From Bombyx mori (lineage: Eukaryota; Arthropoda; Insecta; Lepidoptera; Bombycidae), in NCBI RefSeq assembly GCF_030269925.1, contig NC_085124.1, positions 13,454,001 through 13,518,000 on the forward strand: 64,000 nt of DNA, written 5' to 3'. Shown here in pieces: positions 38,601-53,600 of the stretch. Position 1 is the stretch's first letter. Each line of letters starts with the position of its first letter. The notes below the pieces were generated by a model. The model made no database searches. It saw only the letters and a program-made list of their open reading frames with translations, and was not told the origin of the DNA. The position numbers and the translations under genes were made by a program.

Positions 38601-41600
38601 AATGGATAGGCTAATATTTACATGAGTGTTGGACTCCCTACACCAGTTGCGGAGGCGTTAATGATGAGAATCTTTGTGGGAGTGAGAAATAATAATGTTA
38701 ATTTTAAATGCCCAGCGAAGCAGACGGGTACAGCTAGTCTGGATATATACATGTTCCTAACAACATCATTCGGACCGTCGGTCTACCGAGCAATATCACC
38801 CGCTCGGTGGAAGATCTTCCCTTTGTCGTATACATCCACAGAACTGTTAGAGCTTGGATGTCTATGATTTTAACCGTTCAAATTGAACATTACCGAATGA
38901 AAATTATTTTTCTGTATTATAGAGATGATTTTGCTGCGATTTTCGTTCTCAATTTTGGATTGAAATTTGGCGAAAATTATGAGCAGAGATATTCCAGCCA
39001 TATAAAATGATGTTTGGGAAAACATCCTCTGTACCCTGTGTCTAGTTAAATGCTGTTGAAACATTGTTGATTAAATAAATAAATAAATAAAATAAATTCC
39101 ATTTGAGCGGGTTTTTTTCCTCGACAGACGATCGTTTGAATATTGTTTGGAATTACATGTGCAAATTTAAAGAGGCCTATCGGATACTTTTTAAGGGCTG
39201 GACCATAGTCCAGGCTTTCTAAAGTAAAGCCGAGTTTTGATTCTGGTAGGGGGTATTTATTACAATATATTGCGCTTTTCGGCTATGACTACACTGGTGC
39301 TAATTTTTATATTCGACTCAAGCGATAGGGCAACGCAAAGCCACCGTCGAAGATGTCTTGTCGGTTCTCCCGGAACCACTTAAGCTACTTTTAGACTCTT
39401 CAAGCACCGGTCACCGTCCTCATCGAACTCGTGGATTATATTGAATAGTTCGGCAGTAAAGTAACCCACTGAGTTTCTCTTCGGATCTTGTCAGTGGGCC
39501 GCGATCCGGTGCTCTCGCTAGGGCCAGTGTTATTAAATGATCTCAGATCAAGCCCGAGAGCTCACCTACCCGTCCGCGTGTAGATGGAATAGTCCCTTAG
39601 GCTACAAACGAGTAGGTAGGGGGAAAAACCGGATGATACCGGTAAAAATCCTTATACGTTTACGGAACTCTCAGGTAAATAATTGACGTAATTAATTGAG
39701 ACCAGGTTTCTATTGTTTTTTTTTAATACACTCTTTAGCTTAGCTTTAGTTTAGCTGTATTAGCTCGTTCTGTACATATATGATTGAATTATAGAAATCC
39801 GTCTATCGAATATGACTGAATCCGACCGAGAATCCAATCCGGAGACCGTGGTGCAGTTTTATAAATACCCTTGTGCCCGATACGATATTTTGCTTATGAT
39901 ACTTGTATATTTCTTTGTTTGTTATTGTTGGTCAGTTTATTTGGAACAAGGTGAGAATGCGTCTATTTCAAATACTTCCGTAATACACAGATGATAGATA
40001 TTCATTGTTTATTCATTTTAACTCTAACCTATTCCTATTGTAAATTTTACTGGTGGTAGGCTATCTTGCAATCCCGTAATTGTAGGTACTACCGCCCTAT
40101 TGTTTCCGCGAATCAGAAATGCGTTTGGGATTGTCATTATACTACATAATTGAGCCTCTTATTTCACGGTGGAGCGACTTCGGTAACGACCAAACACTAG
40201 GTTGCTCGTAAGCCTCTTCAAGTAACCATGCAATAAGTAAATAAAACTCACCTATATCCGTACACCCATTCAAGTTTGAGCTTGTTTTGCGGTGGGGGCG
40301 CGACCTTCGCAGGGTCCAAGCCGTCTTGGTCACTGGGCCCGTGTAGGACAACTGGCCTTCCGCGGAGGTACATCCTCATTGTACCGTCTTCTTCATTGTA
40401 CTGGCATGTGTGGGTGCTGCAAGAGGATTAATTGATAGAATTTATTTTATAATTTATGTATTTTTGGTTTTCATTAATGGTTATAATTAATGAATAATTT
40501 AATGATGTCGTCGTTGCCTTAAGGATGCGAGAATGGAAGGGTAAGAGGCCAGGTGCATTCCCATCGAGCGATAGTGCCGGTGTTGGAACTCCGCAGGTAT
40601 TAATTTGAATACGTACTTAACACATGTTCACGAATGAACACCACGGTGAAGGAATAACATCGTGTAGTAAAATCAAAACCCGCAAAATTATAATTTGCGT
40701 AATTACTGGTGGTGAGGCGTTTTGTGATCTGCACGGGTAGGTACCACAACCCCGTCTATTTCTGCCGCGAAGTCATAATGCGTTCCGGTTTAAAGGGTCC
40801 TCACCTGATAGAATGAGTGATGGCATTCAAATTGTTGATGCCTATAGGCTCCGATGACCACTTAACACTAGGGGGGCCGTGAGTTCGTTCACCCGTCTAG
40901 GAAATAAAAAAAAAAATTGACTAATTGGTGAACTCTTACAGATTTTACCATTCGGCTTATTTCTGCCGCAAAGTAGTCTTCCCTTCGAAGAAACCCGATG
41001 TACTTACAAATAAGACTTCGATCTGATTTCACGTGAAATAAATAAATAAAATTAATCCGTGCAACCTCAGTATGCTCTACCACCGGCAACTCGCGGATAA
41101 AAATACTAAATGATTACCAAACACAATATTTGTCATAATATTCATATATTATCACTAAACTTACAAACTGTTTAAGTTAAATATCTATTGTATTCTTATA
41201 AACATATTAATCTGTTAAAAATGTTATATCTCAAATGCGCATGCACGTTCAACCTGTTATTACTATTAGTAAAACAAATCTAATATTTATATTAATGTTA
41301 GCAATTAACTTCTGTTGTTAGAATTAAAAAATAAAACAACATTGGCGTCAATACATTCGAAAACTCCGCAAAAACCGCCCAAGCAACTTACATAGAGGTA
41401 AACGACATTGTAACTCTTTGGTATATTGTTTATTACACAAGTATAACCGCAACCGACAAACCGGCCGGACTCTAAGCCACCAAAACCACGATTAAACTGA
41501 AAACCATCTAAAAAAAAAAAAACAAATGAAAACTCATTACTGCTAATTACGTACGTTCGCGCGATCGATAAAATTTATACAACACAAAAACGTTTTTATT

Positions 41601-44600
41601 TCTGGGCAACATTTTACCTGTCGTCCATTTTGTATTATATAATAGTGGTTTTTTTTTTTTGTGAAACCGGTTCGAGCGCTGATATCACTCAATGCACGTG
41701 TACAGCCGCTGCCAAGGAATATCTTAAACTGCCTGCGCGCTATTGAGGACAAATCCGACACCAGTCTTCTCTCAGTTGTTAACAGTATATTTCTTTTGTG
41801 CATTATACATTGCTTGTTCAAAATTATATTCAAGCTCGTAGTAATAATAATGTATGGGTATCACTCGTATTTATTGTATGTCGAAGAGCTATGTTTTTCG
41901 AAATCCAAAACTACATTAAAGACGAATAATATACTAGGTATGAGCGTTAGGATTTTAATAAACTACCAAAGAAATTAAGAGACCTAGACGATTTTTAATT
42001 TAAGAAAAAACTAAAAGATATTTTTATTAGTGAAAATTATTAAACAAAAATGATTTTCTTAGGGACGACATCAAAAATATATGGATTTTTTTATTATATT
42101 TTTTTAATTATTATTTGAATTATGATGAATAAACGGTAAATTATATAATATCATAATATCTTGCACTGCACTAAAATTCGCATGTCAAATAATGACAAAG
42201 CATACACGCTGCTTTTAACTTCTGTAATAACTCATTTTCACTATGCTTAGCGAATAAATAATTTGTTTCTTTCTTTCTTATGTCGAAGACCTTATGTCTA
42301 AATATGTCCTACTTCAAACGAGGCTTGTGGAGAGTATTAAACGGTGGACAGCGGCTTGGCTCTGCCGCTGGTATGCTCGTCTGCAAACAAGTTATTGTGA
42401 ATGCTGACACCAACCTTGAAACACGAGGTTTTTAGTCTCTTAAAGAAAAGGGGCCTCAACTCTTCATATAGGAGCAGCAGGAAGCCCATGGCTAAAAGTG
42501 GCATTGCTACAATAAAGCAATACCACAATGCGCGTAAGCTACGTCAAATGAATTACAGCACGCAATGTATGTTTTCCCTGATAATTGTATAGAGAACTAA
42601 AACATTGTGATATCTCGGTAAAGGTCGTTCAGAAAGGTAATATTGTATGTGTCATGAGTCATCGTTCATCGTGACAGCTGACGTAAAAAGTAAACTGCAT
42701 GCATGAAAACGTTATCAAAGTACGGACAAAAAGTTTTAAAAGTTAGTATAATTAAAAGTTACAAAATATTTCGCATCTAGATACAATGCGTAGATAGATC
42801 TTCTCGCGTTATAATGTTAATCATGATATTACGTACGAGTCACACCCTCTCGTCTGCCGTAAAACCTCACGTGTTCTGTTTTGAAGGCTACTAGAACCAT
42901 TACGAATCCTCAAGTTCTTCGGGCACATCACTCGTAATGAGGACTCCATTGAGCGGTTGGTGGTGCAAGGGAAAGTCGAGGGCAAAAGATCTCGCGGACG
43001 ATATCTAACACGATGGACCGACCTCATAAAATCTGTGACTCACTTCAACATGAATGATTGCTCTCACTCTGCGAAACACCGTGCCACATGGCGTCGCATC
43101 GCGAGAGCATCGGTATCGAAGGATTCGACTGATGCATGACCACGACCACTCTATCAAGAGTGTACGAATAGGAAGTAAGAACCATTATTTCTATTAAATC
43201 ATGTCTTACGAGTGTTTCCTTCGGTAAACGTGAGTCATAGACAATTAAAACTATTTTTACGGTTTATTGATTTCCTTATGTTATTCCCACCGTTTCCTAT
43301 ACTTTACGGTTTTCGTTAAAAACCGGTTAGACCGTTTTAACTGATCATGGCTTCGTATTGTCTGATAAGATCAAGCTTGTCCGTTTATGTATGTAGGACA
43401 GACAAATAAATACGCGTTAACCTCAAGATTTATTTTAATTAAGTAGATTTATTTTTCAATGTTTATTACAAGATTTATTTATTATTTAGATTTTTAATTT
43501 TTATTTACTTTTTATTTTTATTTATTATTTAGATTTATTTATTATTTATTACAAAATTTATTTTTCTTCTTTGTCGTTCCCTCATTACTGAGGATCGCGA
43601 ACATACGTATGCAAGTATTTCCATGAAGGTCCGTCCGCTGCGAGGTGGACCACCTGTTGGATATTGCCTCCAACTCTTCTCTTTATAGTATCTGAGCATA
43701 TTGTTTGTGCCTTTGGTTTGTTTCCCTTCTACCTGACCAAGAACGAGAAGCTTTGCCAGACTATTCCTTGGATATAACATGATATTTCCAAAAAAGTTGA
43801 GTGTTTGATCTTGGCAAAAAGTGGAGGGCCACCTTGTGACGTGGAGTTCTTGAAAGTTTGATTCATTGGTCCTCATGGCACACCATGGTATATGTTCTTA
43901 ATTATATAAAATAATAAAATATTGTAATCACATCGAACATTTTCAATATTCAAATCAATATGTACTGTAGTCGAACTGTATTACTCACAGAAATAAATCA
44001 AGATCTTGATATTATTTCTGTGGTATTACTACTATAGTACAGTTAGAATTTCGTAAAAATTAATTATATTATGTATTCTTAGCTAAATTATTAAAGTAAC
44101 GTAAATATATTATATATAGGTAGGTAGGTATATAATATAGATTAGCGTTGTTGTTATGTTTCAAGTGTAATATAAAATGCGTTACTAAAATGTAGATTTT
44201 CGAACATGATAATTTTTTTTAATTCAATCTTACCAAATGCATAATACTTACTAATGAGCTCTGTTTAATTATTGTTCCGTCTATTTCTTAGAGGTGGCCA
44301 AGAAAATGAATAAATGCGTTAATTTCTTCAAATACTCATTATATTATTTTTAATTATTTTACAAATATAGAATTGACATGCGCGTCCATCTTTTTTCTAC
44401 GTGTAATAATTTTTAAAAATTTTGACCTTTGGTGCCACTATTGAGTTTCCTGTTTTGTGATTGGTTCGTGCGATATGACGTCATCGTTGGCCAATCACAG
44501 CCATCAATGTATGACGCGACGTTGATTCGTTAACAATTATAATACTATTTTATATTTACGTAAGCCATTAAAATTTTAACGCATAATATTTTTTCGAATT

Positions 44601-47600
44601 ATACAGACTCACTTGCAAATAAGGTAGTCAAAGTTATTTGTCAAGTTTTTTGAACCCGACATAGCGCAGGCCGCGCCATCCATTCTCTCCACCATCCCAC
44701 ACGGAAATCTTGAAAAAATCTTTAATTAATTTTCCTATTGTATTGGCTCGTCTTGATTTGTATTTATCGATTATGTTTTTGTAGATGGATGTTTAGTTAA
44801 TCTCGGATTCTGATGTTCGCATTCGCTCTTACTTGTCCGACTCATTTCCATTGTATTTCAATCACATTTCATTACAATTTCAGACAATTTCTTTGATTAA
44901 GTTGTTATCAATTACCCGATTAAGATCCAAGGCTCTTGGCTACCCTAAACGGGGTTTTTGAGTGTATATCTACTTTTTTGGAAGGCTCTGAATTCACAGC
45001 CGTCTTTTGAAATTTAACTTAAACATGACATTAGCTTTGTCTCAGTAGCGGGAACGAGATATTTTTTTCTGGGAAATAATTACAAACATAGTGAAAAACA
45101 AAATTCGAATCGATAAAGAAATTATTGAAATTGAAAGTTGATTTCCATATTTTCTAATATAAAAAAATCTTTTAGAATTTAAAATTTTTTGTCAGCCATA
45201 CATATTATTTTTGTACTGTGACGTAGACAGAAACTTAAAAAGCAAATGTGTAGATAATAATTTATCTATATGACGGTTTCGCTTGTTTCACATCGCTTCG
45301 CTGATGGTGGACGATGATTGTCATAAATGGTCGTACACTCATTCATTATCTTTACATGAAATAATTGCGTGGTTATTATGTACAGCTTTATAAACGTTAC
45401 GGTCTTCGGTTGAATTTTTGACGGAAAGACACGAGCCATTAACAATTGCACCTAAATAAATATAGAATAGTTAAAGAATATTAATCAGGTATATTTATTT
45501 TTTGTCACTCTTTTCGGTCTAGAATAGTCATCCCAAACGTAAATAAAGCGTAAATAAAGATAAAGAGATAAAGCAGCACGACACGATAACCCTCTCATCG
45601 TGGCCGCCGGTAACTACATTCCCGATCCTGCGGACAGCATGGAAAACAGTCGACGTCGCCCAAAACACGTCATTGCGGATCCTCCCGATCCACTAACGGT
45701 GCTTTTAGGTACCTCAAGCACCGGCCATCGTTCTTGTCGAACCCGTCGCTTGCGACGAAAGGCTCGATGAGTAAATTAATCCACAGACACAGCCTACTGA
45801 GTTTTTCGCCGGATTTTCTCAGTAAGTTGTGATTCCTATCCGGTGGTAGATTCTGCGAAGCACTGCTCTTGCTAGGGCTAGTGTTAGCAAATTCTCTCAG
45901 GTTAAGCCCGTGAGCTTACCTACCTGTCCGCGCGAAGCTGGAATAGCCTCTTAGGCTTCCAGCGTATAGGTAGGGGAAATCTAAAGATAAAGCGTATCGT
46001 GGGTTCACACGGGACGTGAACAAGAACCTGCCGGTTTGTTGAGATTTGGGCCTCATGTCTCAAAGCGGGTGCCGACATTTACATTCTGTAGTCTTCATGC
46101 TCTGCTAATTACTTGATAACAGATGTGCCAGGAGTTAATCTGTATGTACTAGAAAATCTAGTACAAAGAACGGTAGTGACTCCGAGCGGGAGCCGAACCC
46201 AGACTGTGGTGCAGTAGCCTTGTCACTAACTACAGAATCAACTAGGCGATTTCGTACTTTTAAAAATATATTAAATATTTTATAATTTTTTTCGTTTATT
46301 CATTCAATACGCGAAAACTATTGCAGCGACATATTGAAATTTCCTACATAAAAGCTCATACTTCAAGACACCAATTCAAATCATCCACTAAAGCCTTATT
46401 CGACCAACATAAGATGAGCTCTCACTTTGACTATTCATATCATTTACTATATCCATCCTGAGATCGACGCAGTATTAAACACAAAATAAACTAAAGCTTA
46501 GTCTAGCATTTTCATCAAACACGATAAAACCTAGTCTAGACTGTATAGACTTACAATCCAACACGACCTTCTATGGCAATTGAATGTTGTCGCAATTTAA
46601 CGATGCTTAATACGAAAATAGCACCTTAGTGTTCATTGTACGTGGACTGATGTCATATCACTGATTGCAGTCGGTAGAGGCGTATCATATCAATAAAACG
46701 CGTTATTGTTCAGCGTATGAGATAACGGTGGTTAGCTACTTTATCTATTGATCGTAGAGTAACTTGAATATGGAAATAGCGTGTTATTTAGATGGCCGTG
46801 AACGATAGATGCTGTTCATTCGTAAGGGTTTTTTTTATTGCTTAGATGGGTAGACGAGCTCACAGCCCACCTCGTGTTAAGTGGTTACTGGAGCCCATAG
46901 ACATCTACAACGCAAATGCGCCACCCACCTTGAGATAAGTTCTAAGGTCTCAATTATACGGGCATTAGTATTAATTTCCCGAAAGACGTTTCTCCTGTGA
47001 TTTTAAATTGACACCTCCAAATTTCGTGGCTACACTAAAATTAACTGTTGTATTTCTAGAAACATACAAATATATAACAAAAAAAAATCCAAAGCCCCCA
47101 AAAACCCTTAATCTGTGTACGTGTATTAGGAAACCCATAACCGAAGCCAGTTAAGAAACCCGACACCAAGCTCAAAGACTTACCCGTGTTTCAAAATAGC
47201 TCCATTCTGTGTTGGCTTAGAATACAAGTTTAGCAACGACTTTGTCGTGAATCTAGGAGAGGACATAAATCAAATTAGGATTTGACGTAACGATAAGACA
47301 TAGTACATAAGATTGTCCATTTAATACATTTATATTCCTTCTTATTTTTCGAATTATTGTGACAGAGTAAGAAGCGTTTTACTAAAATGCTACCATAAAC
47401 ATTTTAATTGTTTTTTTTATTGCCCTTGTAGGCAGACGAGCATACGGCCCACCTGATGGTGAGTGGTTACCGTCGTCCATGGACTTCAGCAATGCCAACG
47501 GCAAAGCTAAGCCGCTGCCTACCGTTCTAACACTTTGAACTAGTAAGAATTGTTATATTTATACTTATTCGTATAAAAACCGAACCCGAACACATTTAAC

Positions 47601-50600
47601 CACTTGTTACTAGTGTTCTCAACAGTTGGAAATTAAAGATATAACAATTTTGAGTACCCATTGGTTTTTAAATTATATATATTTTTTTCTTTTCACAATT
47701 TTTTTTTATTACATAATAATTCAATATTTTTTTTTAAATAATCTGTGTTCTGGATTTGACCCGCGTAAAGACAATTATGGCGTAGTCCGGAAATTTGTTT
47801 AAAACAATAAAAGAGGTATCGTATTAAATGGACAGTTATCTAAACACTACAGAGCATCGCGTAGGTGCAGAAGTGTTTACAGTTAGCAGTTTTACATGGT
47901 GATTCAGAGATAACCTGCAAGATGAATGTATGGATTCTTAGTGAATAATTGACAGTTTTTTTTTTTTTGCTTAGATGGATGGACGACTCACAGCCCACCT
48001 GATGTTAAGTGGTTACTGGAACCCATAGACATCTACAACGTAAATGCGCCAACCACCTCGAGATATAAGTTCTAAGGTCTCAGTATAGTTACAACGGCTA
48101 CCCCACCCTTCGAACCGAAACGCATTACTGCTTCACGGCGGAAATAGGCGGGGTGGTGGTACCTACCCGTGTGGACTCCCAAGAGGTCCTACCACCAGTG
48201 AAGTGAGTTTTATAACCGATAGATATACCGGGTATTGCAGTTCGAAACTAAGTTAAGATTATAACAGGCACTTTATAATGAGGTACTTATACCTATATTT
48301 ACACATAACTTCCGTTACGTAGTTTCGATATTTTTTTGAGTTTGATACGTTAATTATTTTTAAAATCATATTATACAGAAATGAACTTTTATATTGAATT
48401 TGATATATCTATTCCTTGATTGGATCAAAGCACGAAGAAAATTACGTCCGAAGTCTACGTGATTTGACTTTCAGTCTAACTAGAAGAGTTTAAAACTGCC
48501 AATTATAATATCGAGGGGTGAAATGCTATTTGGTTTAAGCGACATTTCGTATGATATGCGAGCTTTAGCATCAACAATTCGATGTTTTTAATTGAACCTC
48601 CATTAAGTTTATCCCATTCTAATTAATTTTTTTTATTGCATAGATTTGTGGACCAGCTCACAGCCCATCTGGTGTTAAGTGGTTGCCTGAGTTCATAGAC
48701 ATCTACAAGGTAAACTCCGCCACTCACATTGAGATATAAGTTCTAAGGAGTCAGTAAAGTTACAACGGCTACCCTACCCTTCAAACCGAAACGCGTTACT
48801 GCTTCACGCCAGAAATAGGCAGGGATGTGGTACATATCCATGCGTATCGTACTATCGTAACAAAAAAACTTCTTCAGCTATTTACTGGTGGTAGGAGCTC
48901 TTGTGAGTCCGCACGGGTAGGTACCACGGCCCTACCTATTTCTGCCGTGAAGCAGTAATGCGTTTCAGGTTGAAGGGTAGGGCAGCCGTTGTAACTATAC
49001 TGAGATCTTAGAACTTATATCTCAAGGTGAATGGCATATTTACGTTGTAAATGTCTATGGGCTCCAGTAACCACTTAACACCAGGTGGGCTGTGAGCTCG
49101 TCCACCCATCTAAGCAATAAATAAAAACTTTTTTTTTCAAAATTATAAGCTTTAAATGGCTCTACTATAACGTTGCAAAAATGTCGCTTAAGCCATATAT
49201 CCTTTCACCCCTCGATATAAGTGTATTGAGGCGCTAAACTGACCTGCTGTTTGCGATGAGGCCTTGCGCGTTGAAATCCCCTGTGGAGCTCCAGCGTTTC
49301 GTGAGGTTCACGCCCGGAGACACGCTCTCCTTGCTCGAGGTCGAGTTGTTTCGGGATCTAGCCAACAACGACTACTTTTAACAATGACTACTCAAGCTGT
49401 GACGTGTTTGATGCATGAGGATTGTGAACGATCGAAACGGCCTTAAAAAATACTAGGTGCTTAAAATACTACTACTTAATACTACTACTACTACTACTTA
49501 AAATACTACTGTCGCGATTAGGGACATATCAACGATACATTTATATCGTCTTCTCGCATTAAAACTGTATAATCTCAAAACTTACTAATTTTACTGGAGT
49601 GTGTTTTAAAGGTTTAACATATAATATTTTTAATATTAATCATATTTGCAACATTTATTTGTTATTTTTACCAGTTACATTATCTGTCTTTTGAAGTAAG
49701 ATAAAATTATGTATTAATTTTGTTAATAGCAGTCAAAACATAGGTAGACTAAAAAAAACTAAACTACGCTCTTTTGACAGTATTTATGAGACAAATACTG
49801 GTGATATTTTTGGAAATTGTACACTTTTAATGCTAAAAGGCGATATGAACAACACTGTATGTGAGACGTTCCATGACACCGAGGACGGATCGACATAGCG
49901 TGATATAGTCCGTCGGAAGATTCTGAAAACCCACAGAGGTCACGAACCTCAGCATTGAGGATTTACGACGCAAGGAGGAGGATATAAAAAACAGAAGAAT
50001 ACGGCGTGTCTGTATTTAGAATAAATATAGAAAGGGAGAGAAGACTAATGAAACATAAAGCACTTTTTAGGTTTATTGTCGTTCTGCCTATTTGTTTGAC
50101 CACACACATCTATGGAACTACAGATCGGGTTTTCGTGAAGTCCTCACGGGTAGAAGCTAATTTGGAGCAGAACATAGCCTTCATTAGGTAGGCGTGAGCT
50201 ATCGTTGCAAGACAAAGGTTACATGAAATGAATGTGAACGGTCGAATGACTACTTGAACGGTCGAAGATCACTTGAATATCTTATATAAGAACGGTCAAT
50301 TATTATCGTTCTGTTTCGTCTTTTTGTATGTCTGTCTTTTCAGAAGTCAAAAAATGTACTGCGTCGCTGCTGGTCACGTACGCCCTCGTTCCATTTATTT
50401 TCGAATTATTTTCAAATGTCTGTCTTAGTCTGTCTATGTCTAGACATTATAGGTTTTATGTCCTGTCAAAGAGGTTGCACGCCACGACAGAATGAAAATC
50501 TCTAAATACAAATAAGGAAGTTAAAGATGAACTTTATAAAGGTATAAAAGGATTGAGGCAACATTAAAATACAATAGATCAAACAAATAGATCTATATAA

Positions 50601-53600
50601 ATATAGCGTTATCGAATTAACAAAAAACAGAAATAAGATTAGAAATTACTAGCCGTACTCGCCCGCTTCGCTGGGCATTTAAAATGAACATTATTATTTA
50701 TTGTCATTATTATTAGGGAGTCCAACACTCATATAAATATTAGCCTATACATTAAGTACAAGTATTTTCTACATGGATACCAAGTTTCAAGTCAATCGGA
50801 TGCATGGTTCAGTAGTTATAACGCAACATCCGTAAAACCACTGTAGATTTATATATTAGTATAGATTAGTCGTATATTAACCCTTTGCCTGTAGGTCACC
50901 GGTGCCCTACATAGCGCACTGAAATAACTATATCGATTTCTGTTACTAAGGCGCCAGAATATCTAGTAGACTATGGGAAAAACGATTTCGAAGATACTGC
51001 GAATGAATCAATTTCTGAGAGACCTAAAAGACTGAAACATATAATACATTAAAAACACATTAAAAACCAAAGGTAAATCGTTAGGCGATCCAGGCGCTTA
51101 GTAACAGAAATCAGAATAATTACTTTAGAGCGCCGCGTAGGGCACAGGTGACCTACACGGTAGTCAAAGCGTTAAATGTTTCAAACACAGAAAAAGAAGA
51201 TACTTGGTTAAAAAATTAAACAAAACTTTTGGAAACAAAATACGTGTTTGTATAAATTAAACACTAGCTCTATATACTGTGAGGATTTCAATAAACCTAA
51301 GTTTATTTATTTCACTTATTCGTAATGTAAATTGTGATTGGCTGCTACTAACTTTTGAAATTAGGAGTAGACGATATTGGCGAATTCAAACTATTTCTTG
51401 GGATAATTTATTACAATTTTTGATGACATTGAACATTCTCATTGAAAGTCAACTTTGAAGCGGTTCCAAGAAAAACCATATTCCTGGGAGGAACCGAAAT
51501 AAACACAATCTGCTTATCTTTTCTATGTTAATATTAAACTTTTTTTTTTGTCAACAGAGAAATATGCATTAAATGGAAAATGTTTGGATCGAGCACCTTA
51601 CATCCAAGCACTGTATTATTGTTTCTTATATCTTGGCTTATAGCATAAAATTTCCTGGACAGTTATCTTAAATCTATAAACAAGTAGAACTAGAATGTTC
51701 GAAAGAATTAGTAAATAATTTCAATGGCATCGATTTGTATTCCATCTATCAGGTTGGTTGAAGACCCAAAGAAAGAGAGAGATATATTTTCTAAGAAATG
51801 TATGCTTTAATGGTGTTCGATGATGGGTTGGATTGTCTGAAGGGAAAGGTTCAGCCCCACTAACTGATGACAATAAGTTACTGACACATATTGTGGCTAA
51901 CAAAATAAATAATAGTATAAAAAAACTAACAAAATAGGCCTTTATAGAAAATCCAACTAAAAAAATAGAAAATAAATTTTAATAAATTTGAATTAAAAAT
52001 ATTTAAAAAAAAAATGATTTTATTGTAAAAAAGCGTGGGGTGCTTTTCAGGATATTATCAAAATAACCCTTTTACTCATATCTGTTAATAAAATATTTAT
52101 AACTACTGATGTAAAAAAGTTTACAATAAAACTTTTTTTACAATAAAATCATTTTTTCTTACACTATTTTTAATTCAAATTGATTCAAAATCTATTTTCT
52201 TTATTTTTTAGTTGGATTTTCTATAAAAGCGTATTTTGTTAGTTTTTTAAATTATTATTTCATTTTTGAGTTGAATTTCAATTTTTTTAAATATTTTTTT
52301 TCAATTTTATATTAAAATATTGAATTGTCATTGGTCCTTAATAAGTATACCAAATTTCGAGTAAATCCGACGTTTTGAAGGGAGTCAAAATCATGTTCAA
52401 AGATTCCGTTACAAACATACATACATACGTCTGAAGCTAATAAAAGCGTATTAATGATGGAAATGCAAGTTTGATCCAGTTTCAGACCGCTTCAAGGAAA
52501 TTACTTAGGGTGCTTTTCAGTTATTACCTGTATGGTTGTGATGCGTGTGGTACGTGGAGTGGTGCAGGCGTGGCGCGTGGTGAGGGCGAGGGTGCCGGTG
52601 AGAGGGATGACGAAGACGCCGGCGAGTCTGACTGCAGAGAGCCCGTCGATTGGTGTTGTGGACCACGTCTGCGGGAGAAAATTGCGTGGCATTACTGTTC
52701 TGTTGAATTTATTAAGAAATTGCTCCAACAATCGGCAGGTCCAGTCAGGCAAGTCGGCAATCCACGGTGAAGGAGTAACATCGTGTAATAAAAATCAAAA
52801 CCGCCAAGTTATAATTTGCGTAATTACTGGTGGTAGGACCTCTTGTGAGTCCGCACGAGTGGGTGCCACCACCCCGTCTATTTCTGCCGTGAAGCAGTAT
52901 TGCCATTCGGTTTGAAAGGCAGCCGTTATAACTATACTAAGACCTTAGAACTTATATCTCAAGATGAGTGGTGCATTTACGTGGTAGATGTCTATGGGCT
53001 CCCGCAACCACTTAACAGCAGGTGGGCTGTGAGCTCGTTTACCCATTTAAGCAATAAAAACAAACAATTATACATAATATTTCGTGTATAACTATTGTCT
53101 TCTACAAAATAGTAATGAGCAATTGACAAATGCCGTTCAAGAAATCAATTTCATTGTTATGAAAATTTATGTGCAATTTTAAAAGCGTTAACTATCCTTT
53201 GTGAGTTATTTATTATAAGGATGTAGATAAAGTATTTCTTAATCCATAGATCGTACATATACGCATATTATTTATCCTTAATTTAATACTATGTCTTAAT
53301 CAGAGCGTGACCGGAGAAATACACGACCATTTTTTCGACAGATCAATTAAAAAAAACGGCTTTTCTACTAATGTCTATGCATGGTTTTTTGTGGCCTTAA
53401 GCCTTCGTCAAACAGAACGCGTACTTAGCGCCGCGTACTTAACGTCGCGCTCTTTTCATGTCACACAAATTGACTAGATGAGCCCAACGCTCCTTGACGC
53501 AACGCATTCGCCAAATCATAGTGCCTTTCGATAGCAGTGTGAAAATTTAAAAGTATTAAGAAATCGAGCGATTCAGATGTGGCATTGTATAAGCATGGAT

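Larger units (their letters stand above)
48513..49222. mobile_element. TIR element, 'ttggtttaagc' family, with two nested SINEs
   Basis: The left 'tatcgaggggtgaaatgcta' plus 'ttggtttaagcgacatttcg' is mirrored on the right by 'gtcgcttaagcc' and 'cctttcacccctcgatata'. The interior holds a minus and a plus Bm1 copy. Confidence 0.7.

Noticed and set aside
46180..46253. Apparent tRNA gene on the minus strand
   Set aside because: B-box and A-box resemblance only; it fits a decayed tRNA-derived SINE better.
52501..52752. Minus-strand frame reading [20 protein letters not shown]
   Set aside because: It is an alternative frame of EML exon 4; the phase set by exons 3 and 5 gives the Ser/Pro-rich linker instead.
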